Below, in pieces: positions 38,090 to 47,188 of a stretch of 64,000 nt of DNA. The DNA is taken from positions 2,480,001 to 2,544,000 of the forward strand of contig NZ_CP192735.1 in NCBI RefSeq assembly GCF_050749815.1, given 5' to 3'. Origin of the DNA: Dyella_A sp050749815 (lineage in GTDB: Bacteria > Pseudomonadota > Gammaproteobacteria > Xanthomonadales > Rhodanobacteraceae). The position numbers and the translations under genes were made by a program. The stretch's first letter is position 1. Each line of letters starts with the position of its first letter. Below the pieces are notes generated by a model. That model saw nothing but the letters and a program-made list of their open reading frames with translations, was not told the origin of the DNA and did no database searches.

Positions 38090-39195
38090 TCCGCATCGCC
38101 GCGTCCCTCGCCGCGCTCTTCGGGCTGCTCGCGCTGCATCCCGCTTCGGCCCAGGAAGCACGCGCCGGCGTGCAGCCCGACGGCACCGTTACCGCGCCAG
38201 CGTCCCGCGTGCCGTACTCGGACCTGGCCTCGCCCGAAGCGCGCGCATTCTTCCCCAGGATGCTCGCCGAAGGCGCCAAGGCGCCGCCGATCACCGCGCC
38301 CATCGCCGAGAGCCGCGCGTTCTACGACCGCATGAACAGCGACCGCGCGACCCGTATGGAGAAGCTCTATCCGGTGACGATCCATGCCGAGACCATCGCC
38401 GGCGTCGGCGCCGACGTGGTGCTGCCGGCCAACGGCGTCGCACCAGCCAATCGCCATCGCGTGCTGATCAACCTGCACGGCGGCGCATTCCTGTGGGGCG
38501 CGCACAGCGGCGGCCTGGTGGAGTCGATCCCGATCGCCAGCCTCGGCCGCATCAAGGTGATCAGCGTGGACTACCGGCAGGGGCCGGAGCACACCTTCCC
38601 TGCGGCCAGCGACGACGTCGAAGCGGTCTACCGCGCCCTGCTCAAGCAGTACCGGCCGGCCGACATCGGCATCTATGGCTGCTCGGCCGGCGGCATCCTC
38701 ACCGCCGAAGCGGTCGCGCGCTTCATCCACGACCGCGTACCGGTGCCCGGGGTGATCGGCACCTTCTGCGGTTCGCTGCTGGACCTCTCCGGCGACTCGG
38801 CCTGGGTGGCGCCGCTGTTGAACGGCCAGGGGGTGCCAACGCATCACCTTGGCATCGGCGACCTGCCGTACTTCCACGGCGTCGATCCGAACGATCCGCT
38901 GGTGCAGCCGGGCCGGTCACCAGCGCTGCTGGCGAAGTTCCCGCCGACCCTGCTGATCACCGGCACCCGCGACATGGCGCTGAGTTCGGAAGTGCGCAGC
39001 CAGGCGCTGCTGCAGGCGGCCGGCGTCGAGGCCGAGCTGCACGTGTGGGAAGGCATGTGGCACTCGTTCTTTTCCGATCCGGAGTTGCCCGAATCGCGCC
39101 AGGCCTATCGCACCATCGTGGAATTCTTCGATCGGCACCTGGGACACGTCGCCCGCCCACGTCGTCTTCACGCAGACGCCGACGGCGGTCGCTGA
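38086..39195 (+). CDS. Exported alpha/beta-hydrolase, HSL-family esterase
   Basis: A 369-residue secreted esterase. Signal peptide MIRIAASLAALFGLLALHPA, then SAQEA. LINLHGGAFLWGA is the HGG oxyanion motif and GIYGCSAGGILTAE the GxSxG nucleophile elbow. The Asp of TLLITGTRDMAL and the His of EGMWHSFF complete the triad. These are features of the hormone-sensitive-lipase type (alpha/beta hydrolase fold 3). The ATG overlaps the previous stop (ATGA). Linked to a secreted glycosidase, it may deacylate substituted oligosaccharides; that role is inference. Last gene of the inserted locus. Confidence 0.85.
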   Translation: MIRIAASLAALFGLLALHPASAQEARAGVQPDGTVTAPASRVPYSDLASPEARAFFPRMLAEGAKAPPITAPIAESRAFYDRMNSDRATRMEKLYPVTIHAETIAGVGADVVLPANGVAPANRHRVLINLHGGAFLWGAHSGGLVESIPIASLGRIKVISVDYRQGPEHTFPAASDDVEAVYRALLKQYRPADIGIYGCSAGGILTAEAVARFIHDRVPVPGVIGTFCGSLLDLSGDSAWVAPLLNGQGVPTHHLGIGDLPYFHGVDPNDPLVQPGRSPALLAKFPPTLLITGTRDMALSSEVRSQALLQAAGVEAELHVWEGMWHSFFSDPELPESRQAYRTIVEFFDRHLGHVARPRRLHADADGGR

Positions 39196-39210
39196 GCGAC
39201 CCGATGCGCT

Positions 39211-39239
39211 TTGCCGGCACGGGATGCGGCGAGTATCCT
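39211..39239 (+). promoter_or_regulatory. Sigma-70-type promoter of pilR
   Basis: TTGCCG, a 17-base spacer, then TATCCT, each four of six to consensus at ideal spacing. Transcription would begin near 39246, about 22 bases before the pilR ATG. A private promoter fits the loss of linkage to pilS. Confidence 0.6.
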
Positions 39240-39267
39240 GTCCTGCATCCCACTGACGCCATCACCC

Positions 39268-40671
39268 ATGAGCCTACAGACCGTCCTGGTCGTCGACGAC
39301 GAACGCGACATTCGCGAACTGCTCACCATCACTCTCGGCCGCATGGACCTGCAGGTGGATGCGGTCGGTACCGTCGCCGAGGCCCGACGCGCGCTGGGCG
39401 AGCGCAGCTACGACCTGTGCTTCACCGACATGCGCCTGCCCGACGGCACCGGCCATGAGGTGATCGAGCTGATCGCCGAGGAACACCCCGATACCCCGGT
39501 GGCGATGATCACCGCCTACGGCAACGTCGACGCTGCCGTGAGCGCGCTCAAGGCCGGCGCCTTCGATTTCGTCTCCAAGCCGGTGGACATCCAGATGCTG
39601 CGCCGGCTGGTGCGCACCGCGCTGAAGCTGGCCGAGGAAAAGCGCGGCGAAGCCGGTGGCGGCGCGGCGGCCGGCTCCAGCGAGCGGCTGATTGGCGACT
39701 CGCCTGCCATGCAGCAGGTGCGCGCCACCATCGCCAAGCTCGCGCGCAACCAAGCGCCGGTGTACATCGCCGGCGAGTCCGGCGTGGGCAAGGAGCTGGT
39801 GGCCCGGCTGATCCACGAGCAGGGCCCGCGCGCCAGCGGCCCGTTCATTCCGGTCAACTGCGGCGCGATCCCCACCGAGCTGATGGAAAGCGAGTTCTTC
39901 GGCCATCGCAAGGGCAGCTTCACCGGCGCCAACAGCGACAAGGAAGGCCTGTTCCAGGCCGCCAATGGCGGCACGCTGTTCCTCGACGAGGTCGCCGAGC
40001 TGCCGCTGCACATGCAGGTGAAGCTGCTGCGCGCGATCCAGGAGAAGGCCGTGCGCCCGATCGGCGCCCGCGAGGAAGTGCTGGTGGACGTGCGCATCCT
40101 CTCGGCCACCCACAAGAACCTCGCCGCGCTGGTCGAACAGGGCCAGTTCCGCCAGGACCTGTTCTACCGCATCAACGTGATCGAGCTGCGCGTGCCGCCG
40201 CTGCGCGAGCGTCGCGGCGACGTGCCGCTGCTGGCCGCACACATCCTGCGCCAGCTGGCCGTCAAGAGCGGCGGCACGCCCGGCAAGCTGCTGCCGGCAG
40301 CCCAGCAGGCCCTGGACGACTACGATTTCCCGGGCAACGTGCGCGAGCTGGAGAACGTGCTCGAGCGCGCCATGGCGATGAGCGACGGCGAATCGATCGA
40401 CGCTTCGGATCTGATGCTGCCGCAGCGCGCGCCGCGTCCGGCGTTCGATGCGGGGATGGCACCGCCAGCTGCCGTGGCCGCCGCTCCGGCCGCGGCGCCG
40501 GGGGCACCCGGCAGCGGCGTCGCGCTGGAGGACTACATCAGCAATCTCGAGCGCACGGCGATCATGAAGGCGCTGGAAGAGTCGCGCTACAACAAGACCG
40601 CCGCGGCCAAGAAGCTCGGCATCACCTTCCGCGCGCTGCGCTACAAGCTGAAGAAGCTCGGCATCGACTGA
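39268..40671 (+). CDS. pilR: PilR-type sigma-54-dependent response regulator
   Basis: NtrC-family activator (467 aa). Receiver domain: TVLVVDDERDIRELL, phospho-acceptor Asp in LCFTDMRLPDGTGHE, Lys in VSKPVD. The AAA+ sigma-54 interaction domain has Walker A GESGVGKE, GAFTGA-type FTGAN and GTLFLDEVAELPL. A Pro/Ala linker leads to a Fis-type HTH (RYNKTAAAKKLGITFRALRY). In the family it activates the major pilin gene through RpoN. The HTH and domain order fit PilR, the partner of PilS at 25742-27412, from which it is separated by the carbohydrate locus. The ATG giving MSLQTVLVVDDE is chosen over a GTG or ATG extension. Confidence 0.88.
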   Translation: MSLQTVLVVDDERDIRELLTITLGRMDLQVDAVGTVAEARRALGERSYDLCFTDMRLPDGTGHEVIELIAEEHPDTPVAMITAYGNVDAAVSALKAGAFDFVSKPVDIQMLRRLVRTALKLAEEKRGEAGGGAAAGSSERLIGDSPAMQQVRATIAKLARNQAPVYIAGESGVGKELVARLIHEQGPRASGPFIPVNCGAIPTELMESEFFGHRKGSFTGANSDKEGLFQAANGGTLFLDEVAELPLHMQVKLLRAIQEKAVRPIGAREEVLVDVRILSATHKNLAALVEQGQFRQDLFYRINVIELRVPPLRERRGDVPLLAAHILRQLAVKSGGTPGKLLPAAQQALDDYDFPGNVRELENVLERAMAMSDGESIDASDLMLPQRAPRPAFDAGMAPPAAVAAAPAAAPGAPGSGVALEDYISNLERTAIMKALEESRYNKTAAAKKLGITFRALRYKLKKLGID

Positions 40672-40700
40672 GCCCGCGCGACCCGCGAAGCTCGCCGTAC

Positions 40701-40727
40701 GCAAGGCCGCCGATCAGGCGGCCTTGC
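40701..40727. terminator. Convergent hairpin at the pilR / hybrid kinase junction
   Basis: GCAAGGCCGCC, loop GATCA, GGCGGCCTTGC: a perfect 11-bp stem. It lies 30 bp after the pilR stop and spans the last codons and stop (in the loop) of the convergent kinase gene. There is no T-run, so it is probably a rho-independent-like or rho-assisted bidirectional stop. Confidence 0.55.
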
Positions 40728-42276
40728 CGTTTCCGAGCGCCTTGCGCAGCACGCGCAGCAGCGACTTGGTGGTGATCGGCTTGTCCACCAGGTGCAGTCG
40801 CTCGAGCGGCGGCAACTCGTCCAGCCGCGGTGGCGCCTCCGGACGAGCCAGCAACAGCACCGGCCCGTCGTAACCATGATCGACCAGCGCAGCCAGCGTG
40901 CGCACGCCGGTGAACAGGTTCATCTCCGCATCCATCACCACCACGTCGGGCACGCCCTGTGACTCGATCCATTGCAGCGCGGCCGTGCCGCTCTGGCTGC
41001 TGTGCGCCTGGTAGCCGTAGGCATCGAGCATGTCCGACAGCAGGGACAGCTGGGCCGCCTCTTCCACCACCACCAGCACCTGTTCGGCATTGCCCTCGAG
41101 GCTGTCACTTTCGGCCTCCGCGCTCGCCGCGTCTTCACGCAGTTCGGTCAGCGGGATGTACAGGGAGAACCGCGTGCCCTCGCCGCGATTGCTTTCCACG
41201 CGCATCACGCCACCGTGGCTGGCGACGATGCGCTTGCATGAAAGCAGACCCAGCCCGGTACCGGTCTTCTTGGTGGTGAAGAACGGCTCGAACAGCCGCT
41301 CGAGCGTTTCATCGTCCATGCCCTCGCCGGTGTCAGCCACGGTGAGGCAGAGATATTCACCATCCTGAACCTCTTCGCCGGGCAGGAAAAAATCGGCCGG
41401 CAGGCGGCAGCGCGAGGAGCTGATGCGCAGGTGGCCACCGTCGGGCATGGCCTGAATCGCGTTGAGGCACAGGTTGAGCAGGCACTGCTGCAACTCGGTG
41501 TGGTTGCCCTCGAAGGCGACGTCCGGATCTTCCAGCGCCACCTCCATCGCGATCGAGCGCGGCATCGAGCCCTGCAGCAGCAGGTCCAATGCCTCCATGA
41601 GGCCGCCCAGCCGCACCTGCTCGGCACGGCGAGCGCCGCGAGCGAAGGACAGCATCGACTGCACCATCTCCAGGCCGCGCTTGCCGCAGTCGCGCACCAG
41701 CGCGCCGAGCCGGGCTAGGCGCGGATCGTCCTGATAATCCTGCAGGCTGTCGCCGGCCAGCAGCAGGGGCTGCAGCAGGTTGCGCAGGTCATGGCTGAGG
41801 CCGCCGGCCAGCATCGCCAGCGCCTCAAAGCGCTGCGCGCGGATCAGCTCGGACTCGGCGCGGCGCGCGGCCCGCTGCGATTCGGCCTCGCTCAGCGCGC
41901 GGCGTACCGCGCTGGCCAGGCGGGCCGGATTCTGTTTGAGGATGTAATCGGTGGCGCCGTTGCGCAGTGCCTCGATCGCGGCTTCCTCACCCAGCGTGGC
42001 GGAGACGAAGATGAACGGAGTATCGGTATCGCGCGCGCGCAGCAGCTCCAGCGCGCGCTGCCCGGAAAAGCCCGGCAGGCTCAAATCGGACAGCACGATG
42101 TCCGGCTGGAACTCCTCCAGCGCCTTGAGATAAGGCCCTTCGTCCTCGACCAGCTGCACGTCGTAGGCAATGCCGTCGGCGTCGAGCTCGCCCAGCACCA
42201 GCTCGGCATCGAGCTCGCTGTCCTCGACCTGCAGGATGCGGATGGTGGGCATCGTGCGATTCAGGCTGTTGGGCAT
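40714..42276 (-). CDS. Hybrid sensor kinase, REC-HisKA-HATPase-REC
   Basis: A 520-residue cytoplasmic protein. The N-terminal receiver is complete (LQVEDSELD; Asp in LSDLSLPGFSG; SAT; Lys in ILKQN). The kinase core has LAGGLSHDLRNLLQPLLL, LLNLCLNAIQAM, DTGEGMDD and TGTGLGLLSCKRI. The C-terminal receiver-like domain (about residues 400-515) keeps MDAEMNLFTG and DKP, but its acidic pair reads VEE and the switch Thr/Ser is Ala. There are no membrane segments, so it takes input by phosphotransfer or binding. Third in a minus-strand set after the membrane kinase and the single receiver. Start at 42276 has GGGGA upstream; an internal Met8 codons in lacks one. Confidence 0.88.
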   Translation of the reverse strand: MPNSLNRTMPTIRILQVEDSELDAELVLGELDADGIAYDVQLVEDEGPYLKALEEFQPDIVLSDLSLPGFSGQRALELLRARDTDTPFIFVSATLGEEAAIEALRNGATDYILKQNPARLASAVRRALSEAESQRAARRAESELIRAQRFEALAMLAGGLSHDLRNLLQPLLLAGDSLQDYQDDPRLARLGALVRDCGKRGLEMVQSMLSFARGARRAEQVRLGGLMEALDLLLQGSMPRSIAMEVALEDPDVAFEGNHTELQQCLLNLCLNAIQAMPDGGHLRISSSRCRLPADFFLPGEEVQDGEYLCLTVADTGEGMDDETLERLFEPFFTTKKTGTGLGLLSCKRIVASHGGVMRVESNRGEGTRFSLYIPLTELREDAASAEAESDSLEGNAEQVLVVVEEAAQLSLLSDMLDAYGYQAHSSQSGTAALQWIESQGVPDVVVMDAEMNLFTGVRTLAALVDHGYDGPVLLLARPEAPPRLDELPPLERLHLVDKPITTKSLLRVLRKALGNGKAA

Positions 42277-42348
42277 GGTGGCATCCCCAAGCTACCGTCC
42301 GTGACTGCCGCACGGTAGCGCGCGGCGGGTTCCTTGTCGCGCATCGGA

Positions 42349-42795
42349 TCAGTCCAGCTCTGGGGCCTGGTTGAGCACCGCCCAGAACTGGCCCAGGGTG
42401 CGCACCGCCTCGAAGAACTGGTCCACGTCCACCGGCTTGATCACGTACGCGTTCACGCCCAGGTCCCAGCTGCGCGCCAGATCGCTCTCCTCGCGCGAGG
42501 ACGACAGGATCACCACCGGGATGCGGCGCATGCGCTCGTCCGAGCGCATCTGCGTGAGCACGTCCAGACCGTTCATGCGCGGCATCTTGATGTCCAGCAG
42601 CACCACCGCCGGGTCGAGCCGCTCGCGGTCCGCCCAGGCGCCGCGGGCATAGAGGTAATCGAGGCACTCGACGCCATCTTCCAGGTGCACCACCGGGTTC
42701 ACCAGGTTGGCTTCGCGCAGGGCGTCCATCGCCATCTCGGCGTCGGCCTGGCTGTCTTCCACCAGGAGGATGGTGCGGATCATACGGTCGTTCAT
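42349..42795 (-). CDS. Single-domain response regulator, Rcp1/phytochrome-type receiver
   Basis: A 148-residue stand-alone receiver: TILLVEDSQADAEM, phospho-Asp in VVLLDIKMPRMNG, switch Ser in VVILSSSREESD, Lys in YVIKPVD. The insertion with LEDGVECLDYLYARGAW is typical of Rcp1-like regulators that pair with phytochrome-type or CHASE3 kinases. The ATG overlaps the upstream kinase stop (ATGA) and has AGGA seven bases upstream, so a later Met (MIRTILLV) is less likely. With no output domain, it probably shuttles phosphate between the kinase and the hybrid kinase, or to an unlinked target. Confidence 0.9.
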   Translation of the reverse strand: MNDRMIRTILLVEDSQADAEMAMDALREANLVNPVVHLEDGVECLDYLYARGAWADRERLDPAVVLLDIKMPRMNGLDVLTQMRSDERMRRIPVVILSSSREESDLARSWDLGVNAYVIKPVDVDQFFEAVRTLGQFWAVLNQAPELD

Positions 42796-44591
42796 GAACG
42801 GTCCTGTCTAAGGATGTCGCCGGCTTCAAAGGCGGGCAGAGAGAAGTGGAAGCGCGCCCCCTGCCCCGGCTCGCCCTCGGCCCACACGCGACCACCGTGG
42901 CGAGCCACGATACGTCGAACGTTGGCCAAGCCGATGCCGTTGCCCGGGAATTCCGAAGCGCGGTGCAGCCGCTGGAACACGCCGAACAGCTTGCCGGCGT
43001 ATTCCATGTCGAACCCGGCGCCGTTGTCGGCGACGGTGAATTCGTAATCCCCGTTGGCGGTACGGGATGTCTCGACGGTGATCTTGGCCAGCTCGCGCTG
43101 GCCGGTGTACTTCACCGCGTTGCCGATCAGGTTCTGCCACACCGTACGCAGCATGTTCTCGTCGCCCACCACCACCGGCAGCGGCGCGACCTTCCACTCG
43201 ATGCGCCGGCCGGCGGTATCGGAGTCGGTCAGTGCGCGCGCCTCATCGACCAGCGACTGCATGTCCACCGGCTGCATGCGCATGGCGCCGCGACCCAAGC
43301 GCGAGAACACCAGCAGGTCGTCGATCAGCTGGGCCATGCGCTGGGCGGCGCTGGAGATGACCTCTAAATAATGGTGGCCCTTCTCGTCCAGTTGCTCGCC
43401 CAGATGGCGCTCCAGCTTGCCGGCGAAGCCGGCGATGTGGCGCAGCGGCGCGCGCAGGTCGTGCGAGACCGAGTAGCTGAAGGCCTCCAGCTCGCGGTTG
43501 ACGTCCGAAATCTGCTCCACCTTGCCCTCGAGCTGGCGGTTGAGCTCCTTGACCTGCTTCTCCACCAGCGCGCGCACGGTGATGTCGCTCACTGTCATCA
43601 GCAGCGCTGGATCGTCACCGTCCTGCTGCAGGCGCCGGGCGTTGATCACCACGCGGCGGTCGGTGCCGTCGGCGGTGCGCTGGTTGAGCTCGTAGTCCCA
43701 CAGCTCGCGGTCGCGCAGCATCACGTCGGACAGCCGCTGCAGCAGCGGGCCATCGCTCCAGGCGCCTTCGCCGAGCTCGGCCAGCGGCAGTGAGCGCTGC
43801 TCGTCCGCATCGAGCGCATACAGCTCGGCGAAGGCTGCATTCACCAGCAGGGTATTGAGCTTGCCGTCCAGCAACGCGATCGGCTCGCGCACCGCCTGCA
43901 CGATCTGCCGCGAGCGGCGCACCGCCTGGCTCTCGCGTTCCTCGGCGCGCAGGCGCTGCCCGATCTGACGCTCGGACACCACCACGATGATGCCCAGCAG
44001 CAGCACCTGGGCCAGCGCGCCGATGCCCAGCACCAGTTTGTAGTTGAACGACTGCGCCGCCGCGTCCTGGCGCCGCTTGCTCAGCAGCTGGTCTTCCGTG
44101 GCCACGATCTTTTCCAGCACGTCGCCGACCGCGAACAGGTTGCCGGCGTCGGCAAGCGCCTTCTCCGCGCCCTCGCGATCGCCATGGCGCACCCGCCACA
44201 GCGCCTGCCACATCAGCGTGGCGCGGCCGTTCACGGTGGTCTCCAGCGAACCGACCAGTGCCTGCTGGTCGGCGTTGTCGCGGGTGAAGTCGCGCAGCTG
44301 CCAGATCAGCTTGGAGATCTGCTTGGTCGCGTCGTCCAACCGCTGCTGTGCCTCCTTGTTGTCCCCCATCATCACCATGCGGTAGGTCGCCGCCTCGGCG
44401 TCGCGGCTGAGGAAGGCGATGCGATAGGTGATCGATTTCACCTCCGAGGAGTGGGTCACCCACTGCGAGGCATGCAGGGCCTCGGTGGACGTGTTGCGGG
44501 TGATCACGTAGGGAAGCGCGACGATCACCACCACCGACAGCAGCAGGCCGATCACGCGCCAGCGCAGAAAGCTCAGATTCCTCATGGGCAT
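42792..44591 (-). CDS. Membrane sensor histidine kinase with CHASE3-like sensor and PAS domain
   Basis: A 599-residue kinase. Helix 1 is at about residues 12-30 and a periplasmic all-helical sensor at 31-185 (THSSEVKSITYRIAFLSRDA; CHASE3-like by layout). Helix 2 is at about 186-207 (LVLGIGALAQVLLLGIIVVV). A PAS domain covers 230-345, followed by a coiled coil. The H-box is LEAFSYSVSHDLRAPLRHIA and the ATPase domain has WQNLIGNAVKYTG, DNGAGFDMEYAGKLFGVFQR and GNGIGLANVRRI. The GVFQRLH form is that of phytochrome-type kinases, matching the Rcp1-like regulator next door. First of the three-gene set; start is ATG 44591 or 44585. Confidence 0.9.
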   Translation of the reverse strand: MPMRNLSFLRWRVIGLLLSVVVIVALPYVITRNTSTEALHASQWVTHSSEVKSITYRIAFLSRDAEAATYRMVMMGDNKEAQQRLDDATKQISKLIWQLRDFTRDNADQQALVGSLETTVNGRATLMWQALWRVRHGDREGAEKALADAGNLFAVGDVLEKIVATEDQLLSKRRQDAAAQSFNYKLVLGIGALAQVLLLGIIVVVSERQIGQRLRAEERESQAVRRSRQIVQAVREPIALLDGKLNTLLVNAAFAELYALDADEQRSLPLAELGEGAWSDGPLLQRLSDVMLRDRELWDYELNQRTADGTDRRVVINARRLQQDGDDPALLMTVSDITVRALVEKQVKELNRQLEGKVEQISDVNRELEAFSYSVSHDLRAPLRHIAGFAGKLERHLGEQLDEKGHHYLEVISSAAQRMAQLIDDLLVFSRLGRGAMRMQPVDMQSLVDEARALTDSDTAGRRIEWKVAPLPVVVGDENMLRTVWQNLIGNAVKYTGQRELAKITVETSRTANGDYEFTVADNGAGFDMEYAGKLFGVFQRLHRASEFPGNGIGLANVRRIVARHGGRVWAEGEPGQGARFHFSLPAFEAGDILRQDRS

Positions 44592-44712
44592 TGCGGGGCG
44601 ATTCCAGGACAGACGTATCGGCCCATTCTGGCATGCTCGGCACCGGCGCCTGCCGCCCAGCCGCTCGCGCTGGGCTGGCCGCGGCCGCCCGCCCCCATGA
44701 CGCCGACCACGA

Positions 44713-47007
44713 TCATCGTCCCTGTGATGCCTGCATCGCTGCGCCCGCGGGTGCCGCGATCATGCGGAAGTGCAGCTCGCCCCCGGCGACAAGGTCGCGG
44801 TGGTGCAGAAAAGGCTGCTTGAGGGGCTGGCCGTTCAGGGTGATCTCGCCGACATAAGGGTGCAGGGCGTCGAAAGGTGCCGCGGTGATCGTGAAGGTTT
44901 TGTCACGAGCCAGGTGCAGCACGGCTTTGGCCACGAACGGACGGCCGATCGCATATTCGTCGCTGGCCGGCGTCACCGGGTAGAAGCCCAGCGCCGTGAA
45001 CACGTACCAGGCCGACATCTGGCCCAGGTCGTCGTTGCCGGCCAGCCCGTCCGGCCGCGCCGCGTACTGGCTGTCCATGATCTGCTTCAGGCGCTGCTGG
45101 GTCTTCCACGGCGCACCGGCGTAGGCATACAGATAAGCCAGGTGGTGGCTCGGTTCGTTGCCGTGGGCGTACCAGCCGATCAGGCCGGTGATGTCCTCCA
45201 CGTGCTTGAAATGGGCCGGGTCGACCTTGGCGTCGAACACGCCGTCGAGCTTGTCGACGAAACGCGCCTTGCCGCCCATCGCCTCGATCAGCCCGGGCAC
45301 GTCCTGCGGCACGTACCAGGAGTACTGGAAGGCATTGCCCTCGGTGTAGTCGCTGCCGTAGCCGGCGACGGCCGGATCGAACGGCTCGCGGAACGATCCG
45401 TTCGCCAGTCGCGCGCGCATGAACCCGGTCTTGGCGTCCCACGCGTTGCGCCAGTTGCCGGCGCGCTTGCCGAAGGTGGCCGCGATGTCGCGCTTGCCCA
45501 TGGCCTTGGCCATCTGCGCGATGGTCCAGTCGTCGTAGGCGTATTCGAGCGTCTTGGAGGCGCCTTCGGGCTCACGGTCGATCGGCACGTAGCCGAGCTT
45601 CATGTAGTCGGCCAGGTCGCCGTACGGACCGTAGCTGGCGCTGGCGACCATCGCCTGCAGCGCCTCGTTGGCGTCGAAGCCGCGCACGCCCTTGAGGTAG
45701 GCGTCGGCGATCACCGGCACCGCGTGGTAGCCGATCATGCACCACGTCTCTAGCCCGCCGAACGCCCACACCGGCAGGATGCCGAACGGGCTGGCCGCGC
45801 GCGCGGCGAGCAGCGAACGGATGAAGTCGGTGCTCTTGTCCGGATGCAGCAGCACCATCAGCGGCTGCTGCGCGCGGTACACGTCCCACAGCGACCAGGT
45901 GGAGTAGAAATCGAAGCCCTTCGCGGTGTGCACCTGGTGATCCGGGCCGCGGTACTGGCCGTCCACGTCCATGCTCAACGTGGGCGAGAGCAGGGCGTGG
46001 TAGAGCGCGGTGTAGAACTGCTTGCGCGCGGTGTCGGGTGCATCCACGTCCACGTCGGCCAGCGCCTGGCTCCAGGCCTGGTGCGCCTGCTGGCGGCGGG
46101 CGTCGAAATCCCAGCCGGCGCCGTCGGCGTCGAGATTGGCCAGCGCGCCGGTCTCGCTCACCGTGGAAATCGCCACCTTCACCACCAGCGGCTGGCTCAG
46201 CGTGCCGAAGTCGAACACGCCCTCCAGCGCGCGGCCGTCCTGCGCGTCGTGGTCTTCGCTCTGGTGGCCGGGGCCCTTGAAGCCCTTGTACGGCGTATCG
46301 GTGTCGCGGTCGTACAGCGTGCGCGTAGTCATCGGCTGCGAGAAGCGCATAGCGAAGCACAGCGTGCGCCCCGGCGCCCAGCCGTTGGTGAGGCGGCAGC
46401 CGGTGACGCTGCCGTCGCCGCGCACGCGCAGGTTCGACCAGAGCACCTTGCCCGGGTAGTCGTAGATGCTCGGGCGCAGATCCAGCAGCAGGTGCGCCGG
46501 CTGGCCGGCCGGGAAGGTATAGCGGTGCCAGCCCACGCGGCGGCCGGCGGTGAGTTCGGCGCGCACGCCCGAGTCAGCCAGGGTTACCGCGTAGTAGCCC
46601 GCCTGCACCACCTCGGTGGCGTGGCTGAAGCGCGAGCGGTAACCGCTGCCCGGCACGGCCGCGTCACCCGGGTCGAGCTTCACCGCACCGGCCAGCGGCA
46701 TCACCAGCACGTCGCCGAGGTCGGAGTGGCCGGAACCGGAAAAGTGCGTGTGCGAGAAGCCCAGGATGCTGCTGTCGCCGTACTGGTAGCCGGCGGCCCA
46801 CTTGTAGCCGTGCTTGAAGTCCTGCATCGCCGTGTCGGGCGAAAGCTGGATCATGCCGAACGGCACCGTGGCGCCCGGAAAGGTGTGGCCATCGCCACCG
46901 GTGCCGATGCGCGGATCGACATCGACCGCATGGTCGGCCGCCGTGGCGACACCGCCGGCCAGGGCCAGCAGGGAGATCAGGAAACCGGCTTTCCAGAGCG
47001 TGCGCAT
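44713..47007 (-). CDS. Secreted GH92 alpha-1,2-mannosidase
   Basis: A 764-residue exported calcium-dependent exo-alpha-mannosidase. Signal peptide at about residues 1-23 (MRTLWKAGFLISLLALAGGV). N-terminal GH92 motifs are VDPRIGTGGDGHTFPGATVP and GFSHTHFSGSGHSDLGD. The catalytic (alpha/alpha)6 domain has STWSLWDVYRAQQPL, and AGNDDLGQMSAWYVFTALGF holds the catalytic Asp pair. GH92 enzymes act on N-glycans or yeast mannan; linkage specificity cannot be read. Divergent from the sugar permease and epimerase genes, with which it forms a mannoside pathway. Confidence 0.95.
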   Translation of the reverse strand: MRTLWKAGFLISLLALAGGVATAADHAVDVDPRIGTGGDGHTFPGATVPFGMIQLSPDTAMQDFKHGYKWAAGYQYGDSSILGFSHTHFSGSGHSDLGDVLVMPLAGAVKLDPGDAAVPGSGYRSRFSHATEVVQAGYYAVTLADSGVRAELTAGRRVGWHRYTFPAGQPAHLLLDLRPSIYDYPGKVLWSNLRVRGDGSVTGCRLTNGWAPGRTLCFAMRFSQPMTTRTLYDRDTDTPYKGFKGPGHQSEDHDAQDGRALEGVFDFGTLSQPLVVKVAISTVSETGALANLDADGAGWDFDARRQQAHQAWSQALADVDVDAPDTARKQFYTALYHALLSPTLSMDVDGQYRGPDHQVHTAKGFDFYSTWSLWDVYRAQQPLMVLLHPDKSTDFIRSLLAARAASPFGILPVWAFGGLETWCMIGYHAVPVIADAYLKGVRGFDANEALQAMVASASYGPYGDLADYMKLGYVPIDREPEGASKTLEYAYDDWTIAQMAKAMGKRDIAATFGKRAGNWRNAWDAKTGFMRARLANGSFREPFDPAVAGYGSDYTEGNAFQYSWYVPQDVPGLIEAMGGKARFVDKLDGVFDAKVDPAHFKHVEDITGLIGWYAHGNEPSHHLAYLYAYAGAPWKTQQRLKQIMDSQYAARPDGLAGNDDLGQMSAWYVFTALGFYPVTPASDEYAIGRPFVAKAVLHLARDKTFTITAAPFDALHPYVGEITLNGQPLKQPFLHHRDLVAGGELHFRMIAAPAGAAMQASQGR

Positions 47008-47083
47008 GCTGTCTCTCGCGACTGAGGGAAGCGGCAAAGGTAGCACCGCGTCGCGATGTTGCAGCGCGCGATGGGCAATCGGG

Positions 47084-47097
47084 TGAAAACGGTTACA
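47084..47097. promoter_or_regulatory. Possible LacI-type operator in the GH92 / permease gap
   Basis: TGAAAACGGTTACA is an imperfect CG-centred palindrome (five of seven symmetric pairs). It lies 77 bp from the GH92 start and 92 bp before the permease start, in a 181-bp divergent gap. The form suits LacI/GalR-family regulators; none is encoded next to it. Confidence 0.4.
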
Positions 47098-47188
47098 TTC
47101 GCCCGGCTGCTGGCTTTGGCCCGGCTCCGGCTGGAGCGTTCGGGGGCTTGTGGCACCCTTGCACCTTCGCCCATCGGGAAACCCTGCC

